64,000 nucleotides of DNA from Phycisphaerales bacterium (lineage in GTDB: Bacteria > Planctomycetota > Phycisphaerae > UBA1845 > UTPLA1), in the NCBI GenBank assembly GCA_022360095.1, contig JAKSDK010001806.1, positions 248,001-312,000 of the forward strand, in the 5' to 3' direction. The stretch's first letter is position 1; the number at the start of each line of letters is the position of its first letter. A program made the translations under genes and the position numbers. Below the pieces are notes generated by a model. That model was not told where the DNA came from and made no database searches. It saw only the letters and a list, made by a program, of their open reading frames with translations. This document shows positions 7,929-15,656 of this stretch, piece by piece.

Positions 7929-8411
7929 ATGAGAGGGCTTGTCGTCGTAGGCGTTGTCATTGTTTTGGGCTCGATCGTAACGCTGCTCATGATGAAAAAA
8001 ATGAACGAAGACCCGGGCTTGCCGATTGCGGTGGCGTTCGGCAAACCCTCGGATGACGGCGTCGAGGTACACGTCGTGATCACGCTGGGGATGAAGAATA
8101 CCGAATATGCCCGGGTTGATATGGACACCGGAACTGAATATTGGGATGAATGGGTTGAAGAACACTTCGAGCTGACCGGTGAATCCGGTGGGCCGGTCAA
8201 GTTCTCTCGCACGAACTTCAGCGAGTTGATCACCGCCCAGAAAGCAGGGGCTTTGTTCGAATTCTTTATCAAGGGCAAAGTTCAGGGTGGAGAAAATTAT
8301 ACCTTTGACTACATTCCGAAGCGAGCGGAATCAAGGCGATACCGATACACGTTCACCGCCCCGACAAACAGCAAGAAGATGAAACGGTACACGTTTGAAT
8401 TGGCCAAATGA
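7929..8411 (+). CDS. Hypothetical membrane-anchored protein
   Basis: 160 residues from the ATG at 7929, preceded by AAGGAGAATTGTC. One N-terminal transmembrane helix (residues ~2-22, RGLVVVGVVIVLGSIVTLLMM) is followed by a soluble extracytoplasmic domain of about 135 residues. That domain has alternating strand-like segments (DGVEVHVVITLGMKN, YRYTFTAP) and a cluster YWDEWVEEHFELTGESGG that resembles an immunoglobulin-like or beta-sandwich edge. No catalytic motif is seen. It lies 113 bases upstream of the PilT-like gene and may be co-transcribed with it. Family not recognised. Confidence 0.7.
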   Translation: MRGLVVVGVVIVLGSIVTLLMMKKMNEDPGLPIAVAFGKPSDDGVEVHVVITLGMKNTEYARVDMDTGTEYWDEWVEEHFELTGESGGPVKFSRTNFSELITAQKAGALFEFFIKGKVQGGENYTFDYIPKRAESRRYRYTFTAPTNSKKMKRYTFELAK

Positions 8412-8524
8412 AGGCCGGCGCGGATCGAATTCACGGACGATAAACCCTTCCGTCACAACATCGGTTGAAGATCAGTGCTCCCGATTCATGTAGTTCTCTC
8501 CAAGGACCGTCGCGGGCAGCGTTC

Positions 8525-9556
8525 ATGAAAAATGTCCAGGACATCCTGAAGCTGGCACGCACCAAGAAGGCCACCGATGTTCATCTTGCGGCCGGCTCGC
8601 CCGTGCTGTTCCGGATCGAGCGAGAGCTGGTGCCCGTGACGAAGGAGACGCTATCGCCTCAACTCACCAAAGAATTGAGTTATTCACTGCTGGATGAAAG
8701 GCAGATCGCGGAATTCGAAGACACGCTCGATTTCGACTTCATGGGGACCGACGAAGATCGCAATCGCTATCGGATCAACGTCAGTTTCAATGACGGCAGC
8801 GTCGGCGCCGTCATCCGTCTGTTGCCCAGTGAGCCGTTGCCGTTGGAGCAGTTGCGCCTGCCCGAACTGGTTCATCGGCTGACCCAAGCCCGCAAGGGGC
8901 TGATTCTGATTACCGGCAGCACGAGTCAGGGCAAGACGACCACCATGACCGGCATGATCGACGTGATTAACCGCCAGTATCGTAAGCATGTCGTGACGAT
9001 CGAAGACCCGATCGAATACGTTCACACGAACAAGAATTCGATTATTCGTCAGCGAGAAGTCGGCAAGGACACCAAGAGTTTTGGCCGTGGATTGCGGGCC
9101 GCGCTTCGGCAGGACCCGGACGTCATCGCCATCGGCGAGATGCGGGATTACGACACCATCAAGACCGCTCTGACAGCGGCTGAAACCGGCGTGCTCGTGC
9201 TCTCCACGTTGCACATCATCTCCATTGACAAGATTATCGAACGTCTCCTCTCCTATGCTCCGGACGGCAGCGACGGGCACATGCGGGCGCTGATGGCGGA
9301 AGCGCTGCTAGGCGTAATCCATCAGGAACTGCTCCCAACGACGAACGGTGGAAAACGGGTCGCCTGTGAGACGCTGATGGCCACGGACGCCGTTCGCAAC
9401 ATCATGCGGAAGCGGGGAACGTTCCATCTGCGCAACATGATCACAACAGGACAACGCTTTGGTATGCAATCGATGAAGACATCTTTGGATCAGCTTCATG
9501 AAGAAGGCGTGATCAACGACTCTGTTTACGATTCAGTCCTTCAGAATTACCGCTAG
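8525..9556 (+). CDS. PilT/PilU-like twitching motility ATPase
   Basis: 343 residues from the ATG at 8525; an in-frame TTG at 8465 could add 20 residues. It shows the complete secretion-ATPase set: Walker A GSTSQGKT (131-138), Asp box TIEDPIE (158-164), Walker B region DPDVIAIGEMRD (197-208) and His box STLH (227-230), with the PilT-style N-terminal PAS-like domain starting KNVQDILKLARTKKATDVHL. Length matches PilT (about 345). The Walker A has Gln where Ser is usual before GKT, while the catalytic Lys and Thr are present. The expected role is to power retraction of type IV pili as a hexamer at the inner membrane. No pilin or PilB/PilC gene lies next to it. A strong hairpin follows 44 bases after the stop. 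Confidence 0.9.
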   Translation: MKNVQDILKLARTKKATDVHLAAGSPVLFRIERELVPVTKETLSPQLTKELSYSLLDERQIAEFEDTLDFDFMGTDEDRNRYRINVSFNDGSVGAVIRLLPSEPLPLEQLRLPELVHRLTQARKGLILITGSTSQGKTTTMTGMIDVINRQYRKHVVTIEDPIEYVHTNKNSIIRQREVGKDTKSFGRGLRAALRQDPDVIAIGEMRDYDTIKTALTAAETGVLVLSTLHIISIDKIIERLLSYAPDGSDGHMRALMAEALLGVIHQELLPTTNGGKRVACETLMATDAVRNIMRKRGTFHLRNMITTGQRFGMQSMKTSLDQLHEEGVINDSVYDSVLQNYR

Positions 9557-9600
9557 GCTCGGACCTTCAATCGTCTTCTGAAAAGAGCCGTAAGAAGAAA

Positions 9601-9638
9601 AAAGCCCGGCCGTCGTCATTAACGGCCGGGCTTTCTTG
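9601..9638. terminator. Bidirectional intrinsic terminator
   Basis: Perfect 13-bp arms AAAGCCCGGCCGT (9601-9613) and ACGGCCGGGCTTT (9622-9634) enclose an 8-base loop. An A-rich tract on the left (AAGAAAAA) and TTTCTT on the right provide a U-tract in both directions. It separates the PilT-like gene (plus strand) from the 39-residue ORF (minus strand), which converge here. Confidence 0.88.
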
Positions 9639-9644
9639 CGCTCG

Positions 9645-9764
9645 CTACAACCCGATGCTTGACAGGAACGATACGATCTGGCCGCAGAACTCGGCTTGCA
9701 GACCACCGATGATCGGAATGCCGCTCAGAAACTCGCAAAACGTCTGAAGAAAGCTGCTCAACAT
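9645..9764 (-). CDS. Short hydrophobic protein, 39 residues
   Basis: ATG at 9764-9762, stop TAG at 9647-9645, with AGGAG 10 bases upstream and the bidirectional terminator directly after the stop. The peptide starts MLSSFLQTFCEFLSG and ends IVSFLSSIGL, with two Cys and only two acidic residues and no basic residues. The proper start signal, the short distance to a terminator and the resemblance of its N-terminus to the 49-residue ORF at 6470-6619 argue that it is translated. Function unknown; it might be a membrane peptide or toxin-like peptide, but there is no adjacent antisense RNA or antidote gene that I can identify. Confidence 0.5.
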   Translation of the reverse strand: MLSSFLQTFCEFLSGIPIIGGLQAEFCGQIVSFLSSIGL

Positions 9765-10135
9765 TACTAAGAAACTCCTACAAGGCGAGGACGTGAACGA
9801 ATCTCATGCGTGGCGGGGGTGGAGGTCTGATGGGCGAGGCGCGCCATGCGGTCAGCTCATGTTTGAGCAATCGTCGTGCCAAAACTTCGAATGGGCAATC
9901 AATTGGGTTATTAGCGGGTGCTTTCACGCTATTTGGGGAAAACTGCTCATTCTTGTTTCATCCCCGATGGTTGAACGAGCGCACGAGCGATAACTATGCG
10001 GTGCTGCAAAACAAATTCGTCTTGAGTGCAAATAGACAACGTCGCTCACTGGTTTTCCCAAGTGCATTGCGCGAAAATGGCGTTGTTCGTCCGCGATTCA
10101 TCATTTGCAAACGCTGAAATAAGAAAGGGGCTTTC
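9765..10135. other. Intergenic region without a recognised gene
   Basis: 371 bases between the 39-residue ORF (minus) and proC (plus). It must hold the promoters of both. Open frames that cross it have no family signature, and I see no clear riboswitch, hairpin array or repeat. An AAGGGG ribosome binding site for proC lies at its right end. Confidence 0.5.
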
Positions 10136-10963
10136 GTGTCTGAACATAAGTATGCCCTCGGGATCGTCGGGGCCGGTCACATTGCGACGGTGCTCGTCAA
10201 GCGGCTGCTCGATAGCGGCTATCTGGGCGGAAACCGGATTATCGCCTCTGATTCTCGTACGCTAAAAAAACACGCGTTGGACGTGGTCGTCGCGGGAGAC
10301 AACAAAGATGTCGTACGCGACTCTCGAATTGTCATGATCTCGGTCACGCCCCAAAAGTTCAGCGAAGCCGCAGCCTCGATTCGTGAAGTGACGAGCGGAG
10401 ATCACATTTTCGTCAGCGTCATGGCCGGGATGTCCACCGACCGTCTGGCGTCGGAGTTGGGCAGCGGGGCGATCCGCGTCGTTCGGGCGATGCCGAATCT
10501 CCCTTTCGGCCTGGGACGTGGTGTGACCGGTCTGTTTTGCGGTCGGCATGCGTCACAGGACGACATGGAAGAGGTAAAGCATTTGTTTAATGCCGGAGGA
10601 GTGACCGTGACGGTCGATGACGAGGCCCTCATGGATGCGGTGACGGCCGTTGCAGGATCCGGGCCGGCATATTTCTACTATTTCGTCGAAATGCTTATGG
10701 CGGGAGGCGTGGCGGCGGGCCTAAGAAAGGAAGACGCCCAGGTTCTTGCGGCGCATGCCTGTGTCGGGGCCGGCGCGATGCTCTTGGACAAGGACGTTTC
10801 TCCCACCGAGTTGCGAGAGGCCGTCAGCAGCCCCGGTGGCACGACCGAAGCAGCCATGAAGACGTTGACCGAATGCGAAGTGGCCAGGCATGTTTCCGAC
10901 GCCGTTCTGGCCGCTTTTCGGCGTGGACAAGAGCTCGGCCGTTTGAACGAAAGTGTGGAATAG
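10136..10963 (+). CDS. proC: Pyrroline-5-carboxylate reductase
   Basis: 275 residues, GTG start with AAGGGG upstream. Catalyses the NAD(P)H-dependent reduction of 1-pyrroline-5-carboxylate to proline, the last step of proline synthesis. The Rossmann motif GIVGAGHIA is at residues 9-17. The mid-region ISVTPQ, RAMPNLPFGLGRGVTGL and the dimerisation-domain signature GSGPAYFYYFVEML, then SSPGGTT (near residues 235-241) are all classic ProC motifs. Length matches the family (about 270). It is monocistronic as far as can be seen: a hairpin region follows and the next gene is convergent. No proA or proB in the window. Confidence 0.95.
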   Translation: MSEHKYALGIVGAGHIATVLVKRLLDSGYLGGNRIIASDSRTLKKHALDVVVAGDNKDVVRDSRIVMISVTPQKFSEAAASIREVTSGDHIFVSVMAGMSTDRLASELGSGAIRVVRAMPNLPFGLGRGVTGLFCGRHASQDDMEEVKHLFNAGGVTVTVDDEALMDAVTAVAGSGPAYFYYFVEMLMAGGVAAGLRKEDAQVLAAHACVGAGAMLLDKDVSPTELREAVSSPGGTTEAAMKTLTECEVARHVSDAVLAAFRRGQELGRLNESVE

Positions 10964-11034
10964 AAATTGGTGCGGGCTCTGTCCGCCGTGGCGGCGCGAG
11001 CACATCGCGATGTCGCAGACGCATCATCCGTGGC

Positions 11035-11067
11035 GGCGGGTGGAACCCGCCCTACAGCTCATTTTTT
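11035..11067. terminator. Hairpin with T-run between convergent genes proC and cheV
   Basis: GGCGGGT (11035-11041) and ACCCGCC (11045-11051) form a tight 7-bp stem, and a run of six T residues follows ten bases later (11062-11067). The spacing is long for an ideal intrinsic terminator on the plus strand. The hairpin could instead be a dispersed intergenic repeat of the GGCGGGTGGAACCCGCC type. Confidence 0.45.
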
Positions 11068-11083
11068 GGAATGTCAGGATAGG

Positions 11084-11989
11084 TCAAGCCGCGGGCGCCC
11101 CGATCAACTCATCAATAATACTGACAAGTCCCGGAAGCTCCGGTTTGGTCAGTTGTCTGTCCGCGCCCACGGATTTGCATTTCTTGAGATTGTCGTCGCT
11201 GACCAGCGAACTGAAGACGATGACCGGAAGGTGCTTCAGTTGTTCATTCTCCTTGATGCGCTTGGTGAAATGAAGCCCATCCATTTTTGGCATTTCGATG
11301 TCCGTGACGATGACATCAGGCAGAGTGCCCGCTGCCTGCAACTTCTTCAACGTGTTCCAGGCTTCTTCGCCGTCTGATGCGATGCTGATTTTCTTGAAAC
11401 CTGCGTTGACCATCGAATCGTTCAGCATGCGTCGCATCATGGAGGAGTCATCTGCGAGCAAAACTCTGACTTCTCCTCGGTCGGCGCCGTCAGCCTGTGG
11501 CGCGGCCGCCTCGAGATCGGTGATGCCCGCGACTCGAAATGCAACACGCTCGAAATCGAGCATGAGAATCAGGCTGTCGTCGATCCGGAGCACGCCCGTC
11601 ATGGCGGTGTCGTCGTCGTTGGTGACGTTCGGCACTTCGCCCATTTCGGACCAGCTGACGCGGTGAATGCGGTCAATGTGGTCAACCATGAAACCCATGC
11701 GGCCGTTGTTGAACTCGGTCACGATGACGCGTGAATCCTGCTCGTCCTTGGCCGGTGGCATATCAAAGAATCTGCGAAGATCGACCAGCGGATGGACTTG
11801 ATTTCGGAGCTTGAAGACGCCTCGAACCGCAGGGTGCACGTTGGGAAACCTCGTCAGCGGAACCATCGTGATGATCTCACGGACTTTCGCGACGTTCACA
11901 CCATAGAGTCCGTCGTTGAGATGGAAGACAAGAACCTCGACCTCGTTGGTTCCTGCTTCCATGAGAATGTTGGAGAGTTGCTGCGACAT
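11084..11989 (-). CDS. cheV: CheV-type chemotaxis coupling protein (CheW-receiver fusion)
   Basis: 301 residues from the ATG at 11989, preceded by a GGAG about 10 bases upstream. Residues ~15-155 are a CheW domain (EVLVFHLNDGLYGVNVAKVREII, TRFPNVHPAVRGVFKLRNQVHPLVDLR split by strands). Residues ~175-295 are a response-regulator receiver: VRVLLADDSSMMRRML (acidic pair), VIVTDIEMPKMDG (phosphoacceptor Asp), VIVFSS, and a Lys near SVGADRQLTKP. CheV couples receptors to the CheA kinase and adapts through phosphorylation of its receiver. No CheA, MCP or CheY is in the window, so it acts with partners encoded elsewhere. Confidence 0.9.
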   Translation of the reverse strand: MSQQLSNILMEAGTNEVEVLVFHLNDGLYGVNVAKVREIITMVPLTRFPNVHPAVRGVFKLRNQVHPLVDLRRFFDMPPAKDEQDSRVIVTEFNNGRMGFMVDHIDRIHRVSWSEMGEVPNVTNDDDTAMTGVLRIDDSLILMLDFERVAFRVAGITDLEAAAPQADGADRGEVRVLLADDSSMMRRMLNDSMVNAGFKKISIASDGEEAWNTLKKLQAAGTLPDVIVTDIEMPKMDGLHFTKRIKENEQLKHLPVIVFSSLVSDDNLKKCKSVGADRQLTKPELPGLVSIIDELIGAPAA

Positions 11990-12119
11990 AGAGAGGCGAC
12001 TCCTTTTTTGACGACCCAAGAATATCGCAAGATATATCGGCTCCTCTCCGCGATGAAATGTGTTTCAACTTTGATCTTGAGTAAGAATTCGTTATCGGAC
12101 AACGTGGTGAGGCTGCGAG

Positions 12120-12410
12120 TCAGGCGAGATTTAGGTCTCGACATGCCTTGTGGGGTGTCACGCCCGTGACCATCACGACTTTATGCGGCGAGGTTTGCCC
12201 ACTCGTGACGATCACATCTCTTTCGGGGACACCCATGGCCTTCGCGAGCAGTGCCTCGACGGCTCTGTTGGCTTTGCCTTTTTCCGGCGGGGCCGCAACG
12301 TGCACCTTCAAGGCGTCGCCCAGCAGACCGGCGATCCGATCGCGCGAAGCGCCCGGGATGACTTTGACATGAATCTCCACGCCGTTGTCAACCGACTTGA
12401 GGCAATGCAT
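12120..12410 (-). CDS. DUF167 / YggU family protein
   Basis: 96 residues. The motifs VEIHVKVIPGASRDRI, LKVHVAAPPEKGKANRAV and VTSGQTSPHKVV are the core of the DUF167 fold (E. coli YggU), a small conserved cytoplasmic protein of unknown biochemical role. Length is typical. It lies 27 bases downstream of the secreted protein gene at 12438-13250 on the same strand, so it is probably the last gene of that run. A stretch of about 130 bases separates it from cheV. Confidence 0.88.
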   Translation of the reverse strand: MHCLKSVDNGVEIHVKVIPGASRDRIAGLLGDALKVHVAAPPEKGKANRAVEALLAKAMGVPERDVIVTSGQTSPHKVVMVTGVTPHKACRDLNLA

Positions 12411-12437
12411 GTCTGTTTTTTCGGAGGAGATCGAAAG

Positions 12438-13250
12438 TTACCCCCGATCCGCAATGCTCGGCCCCGAATCCTTCCCGACCACACCACCGAGCTGCTGATG
12501 GACCTCCAGGTTGTTATGGACGATCAAACGTCCTTTGAAATGCCGGATCGTTCCTTTGCCGCCGTTGACTTTCCATGAGTGGGGCTGGATATGTGTCGTA
12601 ATGATATTGATGAGGCGGCGAACTTTCGCGTTCGGTTCTCGACGTTTCCTGTTTTCTTGAATCTTCCGAAGACGCAAACGCCCATTGTCGCCGAAGCCAA
12701 TGTCTGCGATCTGCACGCCCCTGAAATGAGGGATGTTGATGAGCATTTCTTGGACGTCGTAAGCACGCGTGATGCGTTTCGCATTGATGTCTTTTCGCGT
12801 TGAGATGACGATCGTGTTGCCTTCGGCCCTTGCCGCAAGCTCAACGGCAGGCAGTTTCTCGGTGATCCGTCGAAAAACGATCGCCAGCAGCTCTCTGACG
12901 ACAATGTTCTTTCGCTTGAGTGAGATTGAACGGTCGCGCTCGACGCCATGTTGATCCAGGACGTTCCAACGAACGACAACGTTTGCGCCGGTGCGTCGGC
13001 CCAGCCAGTCGGTGAATTCGTCCAAGGTCATGTCGACAAACTCGGCATCACCGATGACCATTCTCATGGCCTTGACGGCCATGTTCTTCGGATGTCGGGA
13101 GGACCGCTTTTTTTTCTTGATTTTATGTTTTGGTTTGTGAACAACCCGTTTCGTGTCTTTCTTCGCATGGGGTTTTGTGCCGGGTGGGGCGCCCATGAGA
13201 ACGGCCGACAATGACAAGACGAGGAAAACGGCCGACATCCTTGCGACCAT
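12438..13250 (-). CDS. Secreted basic protein with STN/secretin-like repeats
   Basis: 270 residues. A signal peptide occupies ~1-21 (MVARMSAVFLVLSLSAVLMGA), followed by a strongly basic linker (KPHAKKDTKRVVHKPKHKIKKKKRSSR) written here in parts: KKDTKRVVHKPK then KKKKRSSR. The folded part (~60-260) has the pattern VDMTLDEFTDWLGRRTGANV, then YDVQEMLINIPHF, then LINIITTHIQPHSW, ending KGRLIVHNNLEVHQQL. This arrangement (low-affinity helix, then RAYDV, then I.P.SW...G.I....L.V.N) recurs in planctomycetal secreted proteins that resemble secretin short N-terminal domains. Three bases separate it from the next upstream gene. Function unknown. Confidence 0.7.
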   Translation of the reverse strand: MVARMSAVFLVLSLSAVLMGAPPGTKPHAKKDTKRVVHKPKHKIKKKKRSSRHPKNMAVKAMRMVIGDAEFVDMTLDEFTDWLGRRTGANVVVRWNVLDQHGVERDRSISLKRKNIVVRELLAIVFRRITEKLPAVELAARAEGNTIVISTRKDINAKRITRAYDVQEMLINIPHFRGVQIADIGFGDNGRLRLRKIQENRKRREPNAKVRRLINIITTHIQPHSWKVNGGKGTIRHFKGRLIVHNNLEVHQQLGGVVGKDSGPSIADRG

Positions 13251-13253
13251 AAT

Positions 13254-13898
13254 CTATCCTCCTACGCGATAAAGTTTTCGACGATCGACCGTCCATTTCC
13301 CGTTCTTCGATCGGACGAGATCCTTCTTGCGTCCCGTATAACCCGGTTTCTTAGGTTTGAAGCCGGTCAGTTCAATGCCCTGGCCGTCCAGGAAGAAAAT
13401 CCAGGGGCCTTTTTCAGGTGCGCCTTCCGGTCGTTTGTTCATGTCGATCGTAAGGCGTTGAATGTTTTTCGTCTTTATCTCAAAGCGGTTTCGCTCCAGC
13501 CACGTTGCGGTGCATTCAGCATCCTCGTTTTCTTCAAAGGCCTCCCTGAAAATGACCCAGCTATCTTTAGGGCGTTTCGGTTTGCGCTTTATCTCCTGTA
13601 CGGGTGGTGTCGTGGTCACGGTTTTCGGAGGCGCGGTCGGTTCGGGCTCCACAGGTTCGGGAGGAACCGGTTCTTCTTTTTTTTCCGAAGACGGTGGGTG
13701 AGGCGGCGACTCTACGATGATCAAAGGTTCCGGCTGCATAGGCCGCTCGGGTATTTTTCGAGGGGCAGGTCCTGATTTTGGGCGCTTTTTGCTCGACTTG
13801 GCGGACGCTTCGCCCACGGGAGAACCGACCGGCTCCTGGCATCCGGCGGCCAAGCCAAGACTCAGAAGTAATGACAATAATCCGAAACCACGGTTCAT
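13254..13898 (-). CDS. Proline-rich lipoprotein, hypothetical
   Basis: 214 residues. The N-terminus MNRGFGLLSLLLSLGLAAGC ends in a lipobox LAAGC with Cys20. Residues ~25-105 are a low-complexity Pro/Glu/Lys spacer (repeated PEPxEPEP-like blocks) that would span the periplasm or peptidoglycan. The C-terminal ~105 residues form a compact domain starting DSWVIFREAFEENEDAECTA and finishing with basic residues. It overlaps nothing and is separated by 3 bases from the downstream secreted protein at 12438-13250, so the two are almost certainly co-transcribed and may work together at the envelope. Family not recognised. Confidence 0.65.
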   Translation of the reverse strand: MNRGFGLLSLLLSLGLAAGCQEPVGSPVGEASAKSSKKRPKSGPAPRKIPERPMQPEPLIIVESPPHPPSSEKKEEPVPPEPVEPEPTAPPKTVTTTPPVQEIKRKPKRPKDSWVIFREAFEENEDAECTATWLERNRFEIKTKNIQRLTIDMNKRPEGAPEKGPWIFFLDGQGIELTGFKPKKPGYTGRKKDLVRSKNGKWTVDRRKLYRVGG

Positions 13899-13996
13899 CG
13901 CATGACCTCGCGGTTCAACGGCTCAGTCCCTCGACCACTCAAGTGTAGCGAGAATCCACATGGAATGGTACCGTGAAGGAGAAACGAGGATTCAAA

Positions 13997-14542
13997 ATGA
14001 CGGATGAAGCAATGCGGATAAGATCAACCACGATCCTGTCAGTCCGCCGTGACGGCCAGGTGGCCATGGGCGGCGACGGCCAGGTCACCCTTGGCCACTC
14101 GATCCTCAAGGCGGACGCCGTCAAGGTGCGAAGGCTTTACAAGAACCGCGTCCTCTCCGGATTTGCGGGTTCCGCAGCCGATGCGTTCGCCTTGCTGGAA
14201 CGGTTCGAGGGCAAGCTGGAGGAGTTCAAAGGCAATACCCGACGGGCGGCCATCGAACTGGCCAAGGACTGGCGGACGGACAAGGCCCTTCGCCGGCTGG
14301 AGAGCCTCCTGGCCGTTGCAGATGCGGACTTCAGTCTGATTATTGGCGGCAACGGCGACGTGATCGAACCGACCGACGGGATCATCGCGATCGGCAGCGG
14401 CGCGGACTGTGCGCTTTCCGCCACACGTGCCTTGATGTCACATTCCTCGCTTGCTGCAAAAGACATCGTAGAAACCGGGCTGAAAATCGCGGGGGAGATC
14501 AATATCTACGCCAATCAGAACATCACGGTTGAGATACTCTAG
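13997..14542 (+). CDS. hslV: ATP-dependent protease peptidase subunit HslV
   Basis: 181 residues from the ATG at 13997, chosen because GAGG lies 7 bases upstream; an in-frame GTG at 13973 would add 8 residues. HslV (ClpQ) is the proteasome-like N-terminal-nucleophile peptidase that partners the HslU unfoldase. The mature nucleophile is expected to be Thr11 in STTILSVRR, matching TTIVSVRR of E. coli after removal of a 10-residue propeptide. Other signatures: GDGQVTLG, KVRRLY, VLSGFAGSAADAFALLERFE, DGIIAIGSG. hslU is not adjacent: downstream are a terminator and the PHA genes, and upstream is a divergent lipoprotein gene. Confidence 0.92.
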   Translation: MTDEAMRIRSTTILSVRRDGQVAMGGDGQVTLGHSILKADAVKVRRLYKNRVLSGFAGSAADAFALLERFEGKLEEFKGNTRRAAIELAKDWRTDKALRRLESLLAVADADFSLIIGGNGDVIEPTDGIIAIGSGADCALSATRALMSHSSLAAKDIVETGLKIAGEINIYANQNITVEIL

Positions 14543-14611
14543 TCTGTTCTGCGACTAAGCAGAGCCGTGACCGCAAGGAAGCGTCGATGGGGACTTGAGC
14601 GTGCAATGCGA

Positions 14612-14648
14612 AAAGCCCCGGTCAGGCATGCATGACCGGGGCTTTCAT
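14612..14648 (+). terminator. Intrinsic terminator, copy 1 of a repeated hairpin
   Basis: Arms AAAGCCCCGGTCA (14612-14624) and TGACCGGGGCTTT (14633-14645) with loop GGCATGCA, preceded by A residues and followed by TTTCATT. It closes hslV. A hairpin with nearly the same sequence occurs at 62518-62551. Confidence 0.85.
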
Positions 14649-14666
14649 TATGGCCACCTGATTAAC

Positions 14667-14813
14667 GCATTTGCAAAAATTTATTTCCAATTCTGAGTTA
14701 CGCCCCTAAAATAATTCCTATAACTGATTTAATATCAGATATTTATATACCTAGAGCGGATTTTTGCATTTGCACAAAAAACTGTTGCAATTCGCAGAAA
14801 AGGGCGATATATT
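14667..14813 (+). promoter_or_regulatory. Phasin promoter with TGC-type repeats
   Basis: A -35 TTGCAA (14785-14790) and -10 TATATT (14808-14813) with a 17-base spacer form a good sigma-70-type promoter for the phasin gene. Three related dyads lie in this AT-rich stretch: GCATTTGCA (14667-14675), TGCATTTGCA (14765-14774) and TTGCAATTCGCAG (14785-14797), the last overlapping the -35. PHA-responsive PhaR repressors of proteobacteria bind TGC-N-GCA type sites, so these are candidate operators. A short hairpin GGGTCG/CGACCC (14829-14845) follows in the predicted leader. Operator identity is inference. Confidence 0.55.
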
Positions 14814-14878
14814 CCCTATGTAGAACGCGGGTCGATCAGCGACCCAAACAGGGCAACACTTTTGTGAGGATCTTAACG

Positions 14879-15349
14879 ATGGTTCAGCAAACTGCAGAAC
14901 GCACGAAGAAAGACGGTGAGAGCATGTTTAACGAAGCAACCAATACCTTCAACTCGGCCATGGAGGCCGGCCTCAATTTTCAGCGAGAGGCCGTCAAGTC
15001 CATGGGTGATATGTTCACCTGTTGCGGCACGATGGAGAACACGCGCGGCCGTGTCGAGGCCATGGCGACCGATTCGATCGACATGGTCCGAAAGAATGCC
15101 GAGCAGACCCAGAAATTTTTCGATGAGGGCTGCCGCAATGGTATCAATATGCTCCGCAAGACCTTTGAGGCGAACAAGGTGGAGGACAAGGACGTTTTCG
15201 CCCAGACGCGGGATTTATGGCAGAGTGCTTTCGACGCGATGCGCGGTAACGTCGAGGCCGCTGCCAGGACGACCACCCAGACCATCGAGAACATGTCCGG
15301 CTTCATGACGAAATGCACCCAGACGAACAACAAGAAGTCGAACAAGTAA
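14879..15349 (+). CDS. Phasin family protein
   Basis: 156 residues from the ATG at 14879 (GAGG 9 bases upstream). It is a fully helical, amphipathic protein with the phasin-like pattern FNSAMEAGLNFQREAVKSM, then DMVRKNAEQTQKFFDEG, then AFDAMRGNVEAAARTTTQTI. Phasins coat polyhydroxyalkanoate granules and control their size and number. Two Cys (MFTCCG, residues ~47-48) are unusual for the family. The protein ends in a short Lys/Asn-rich tail. It has its own promoter and terminator and lies just before the PHA synthase genes, which supports the assignment. Confidence 0.78.
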   Translation: MVQQTAERTKKDGESMFNEATNTFNSAMEAGLNFQREAVKSMGDMFTCCGTMENTRGRVEAMATDSIDMVRKNAEQTQKFFDEGCRNGINMLRKTFEANKVEDKDVFAQTRDLWQSAFDAMRGNVEAAARTTTQTIENMSGFMTKCTQTNNKKSNK

Positions 15350-15503
15350 ATCGAATGCGATGGGAAGCTCCCGCGGTCTAAGGTCGAGGCGGGCTTTGTC
15401 ACCGGCATGACAGATTGAGCGACAGCCGTAATTCTTCGATTGAGCACCTTTGTTTCAGACGGCACACAGATTGGACACCCAAACATGCCGGTGTTAACAG
15501 AAA

Positions 15504-15547
15504 AGAAGCCACGGGCGCGACGCCGTCGTTCCCGTGGCTTCTCTTAT
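15504..15547 (+). terminator. Intrinsic terminator after the phasin gene
   Basis: Arms AGAAGCCACGGG (15504-15515) and CCCGTGGCTTCT (15531-15542), perfect 12 bp, with a 15-base loop, followed by CTTATTCTT. It lies 155 bases past the phasin stop. The remainder of the 15350-15656 intergenic space shows no other gene and should contain the promoter of phaE-phaC. Confidence 0.82.
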
Positions 15548-15656
15548 TCTTGAAAAGTATAATGGTCCGGCATGGTCGGGTTTGGCGAGCCGACTCGACC
15601 ATGGCCGCGGCCTTGAATCGAAATGTATCTCCGGTCAGGACCAGGAGCTTTCATTG

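Noticed and set aside
9793..10117. Two overlapping plus-strand frames upstream of proC
   Set aside because: Composition is Ser/Arg-rich, there is no clear start context and the region has to hold promoters; treated as intergenic.
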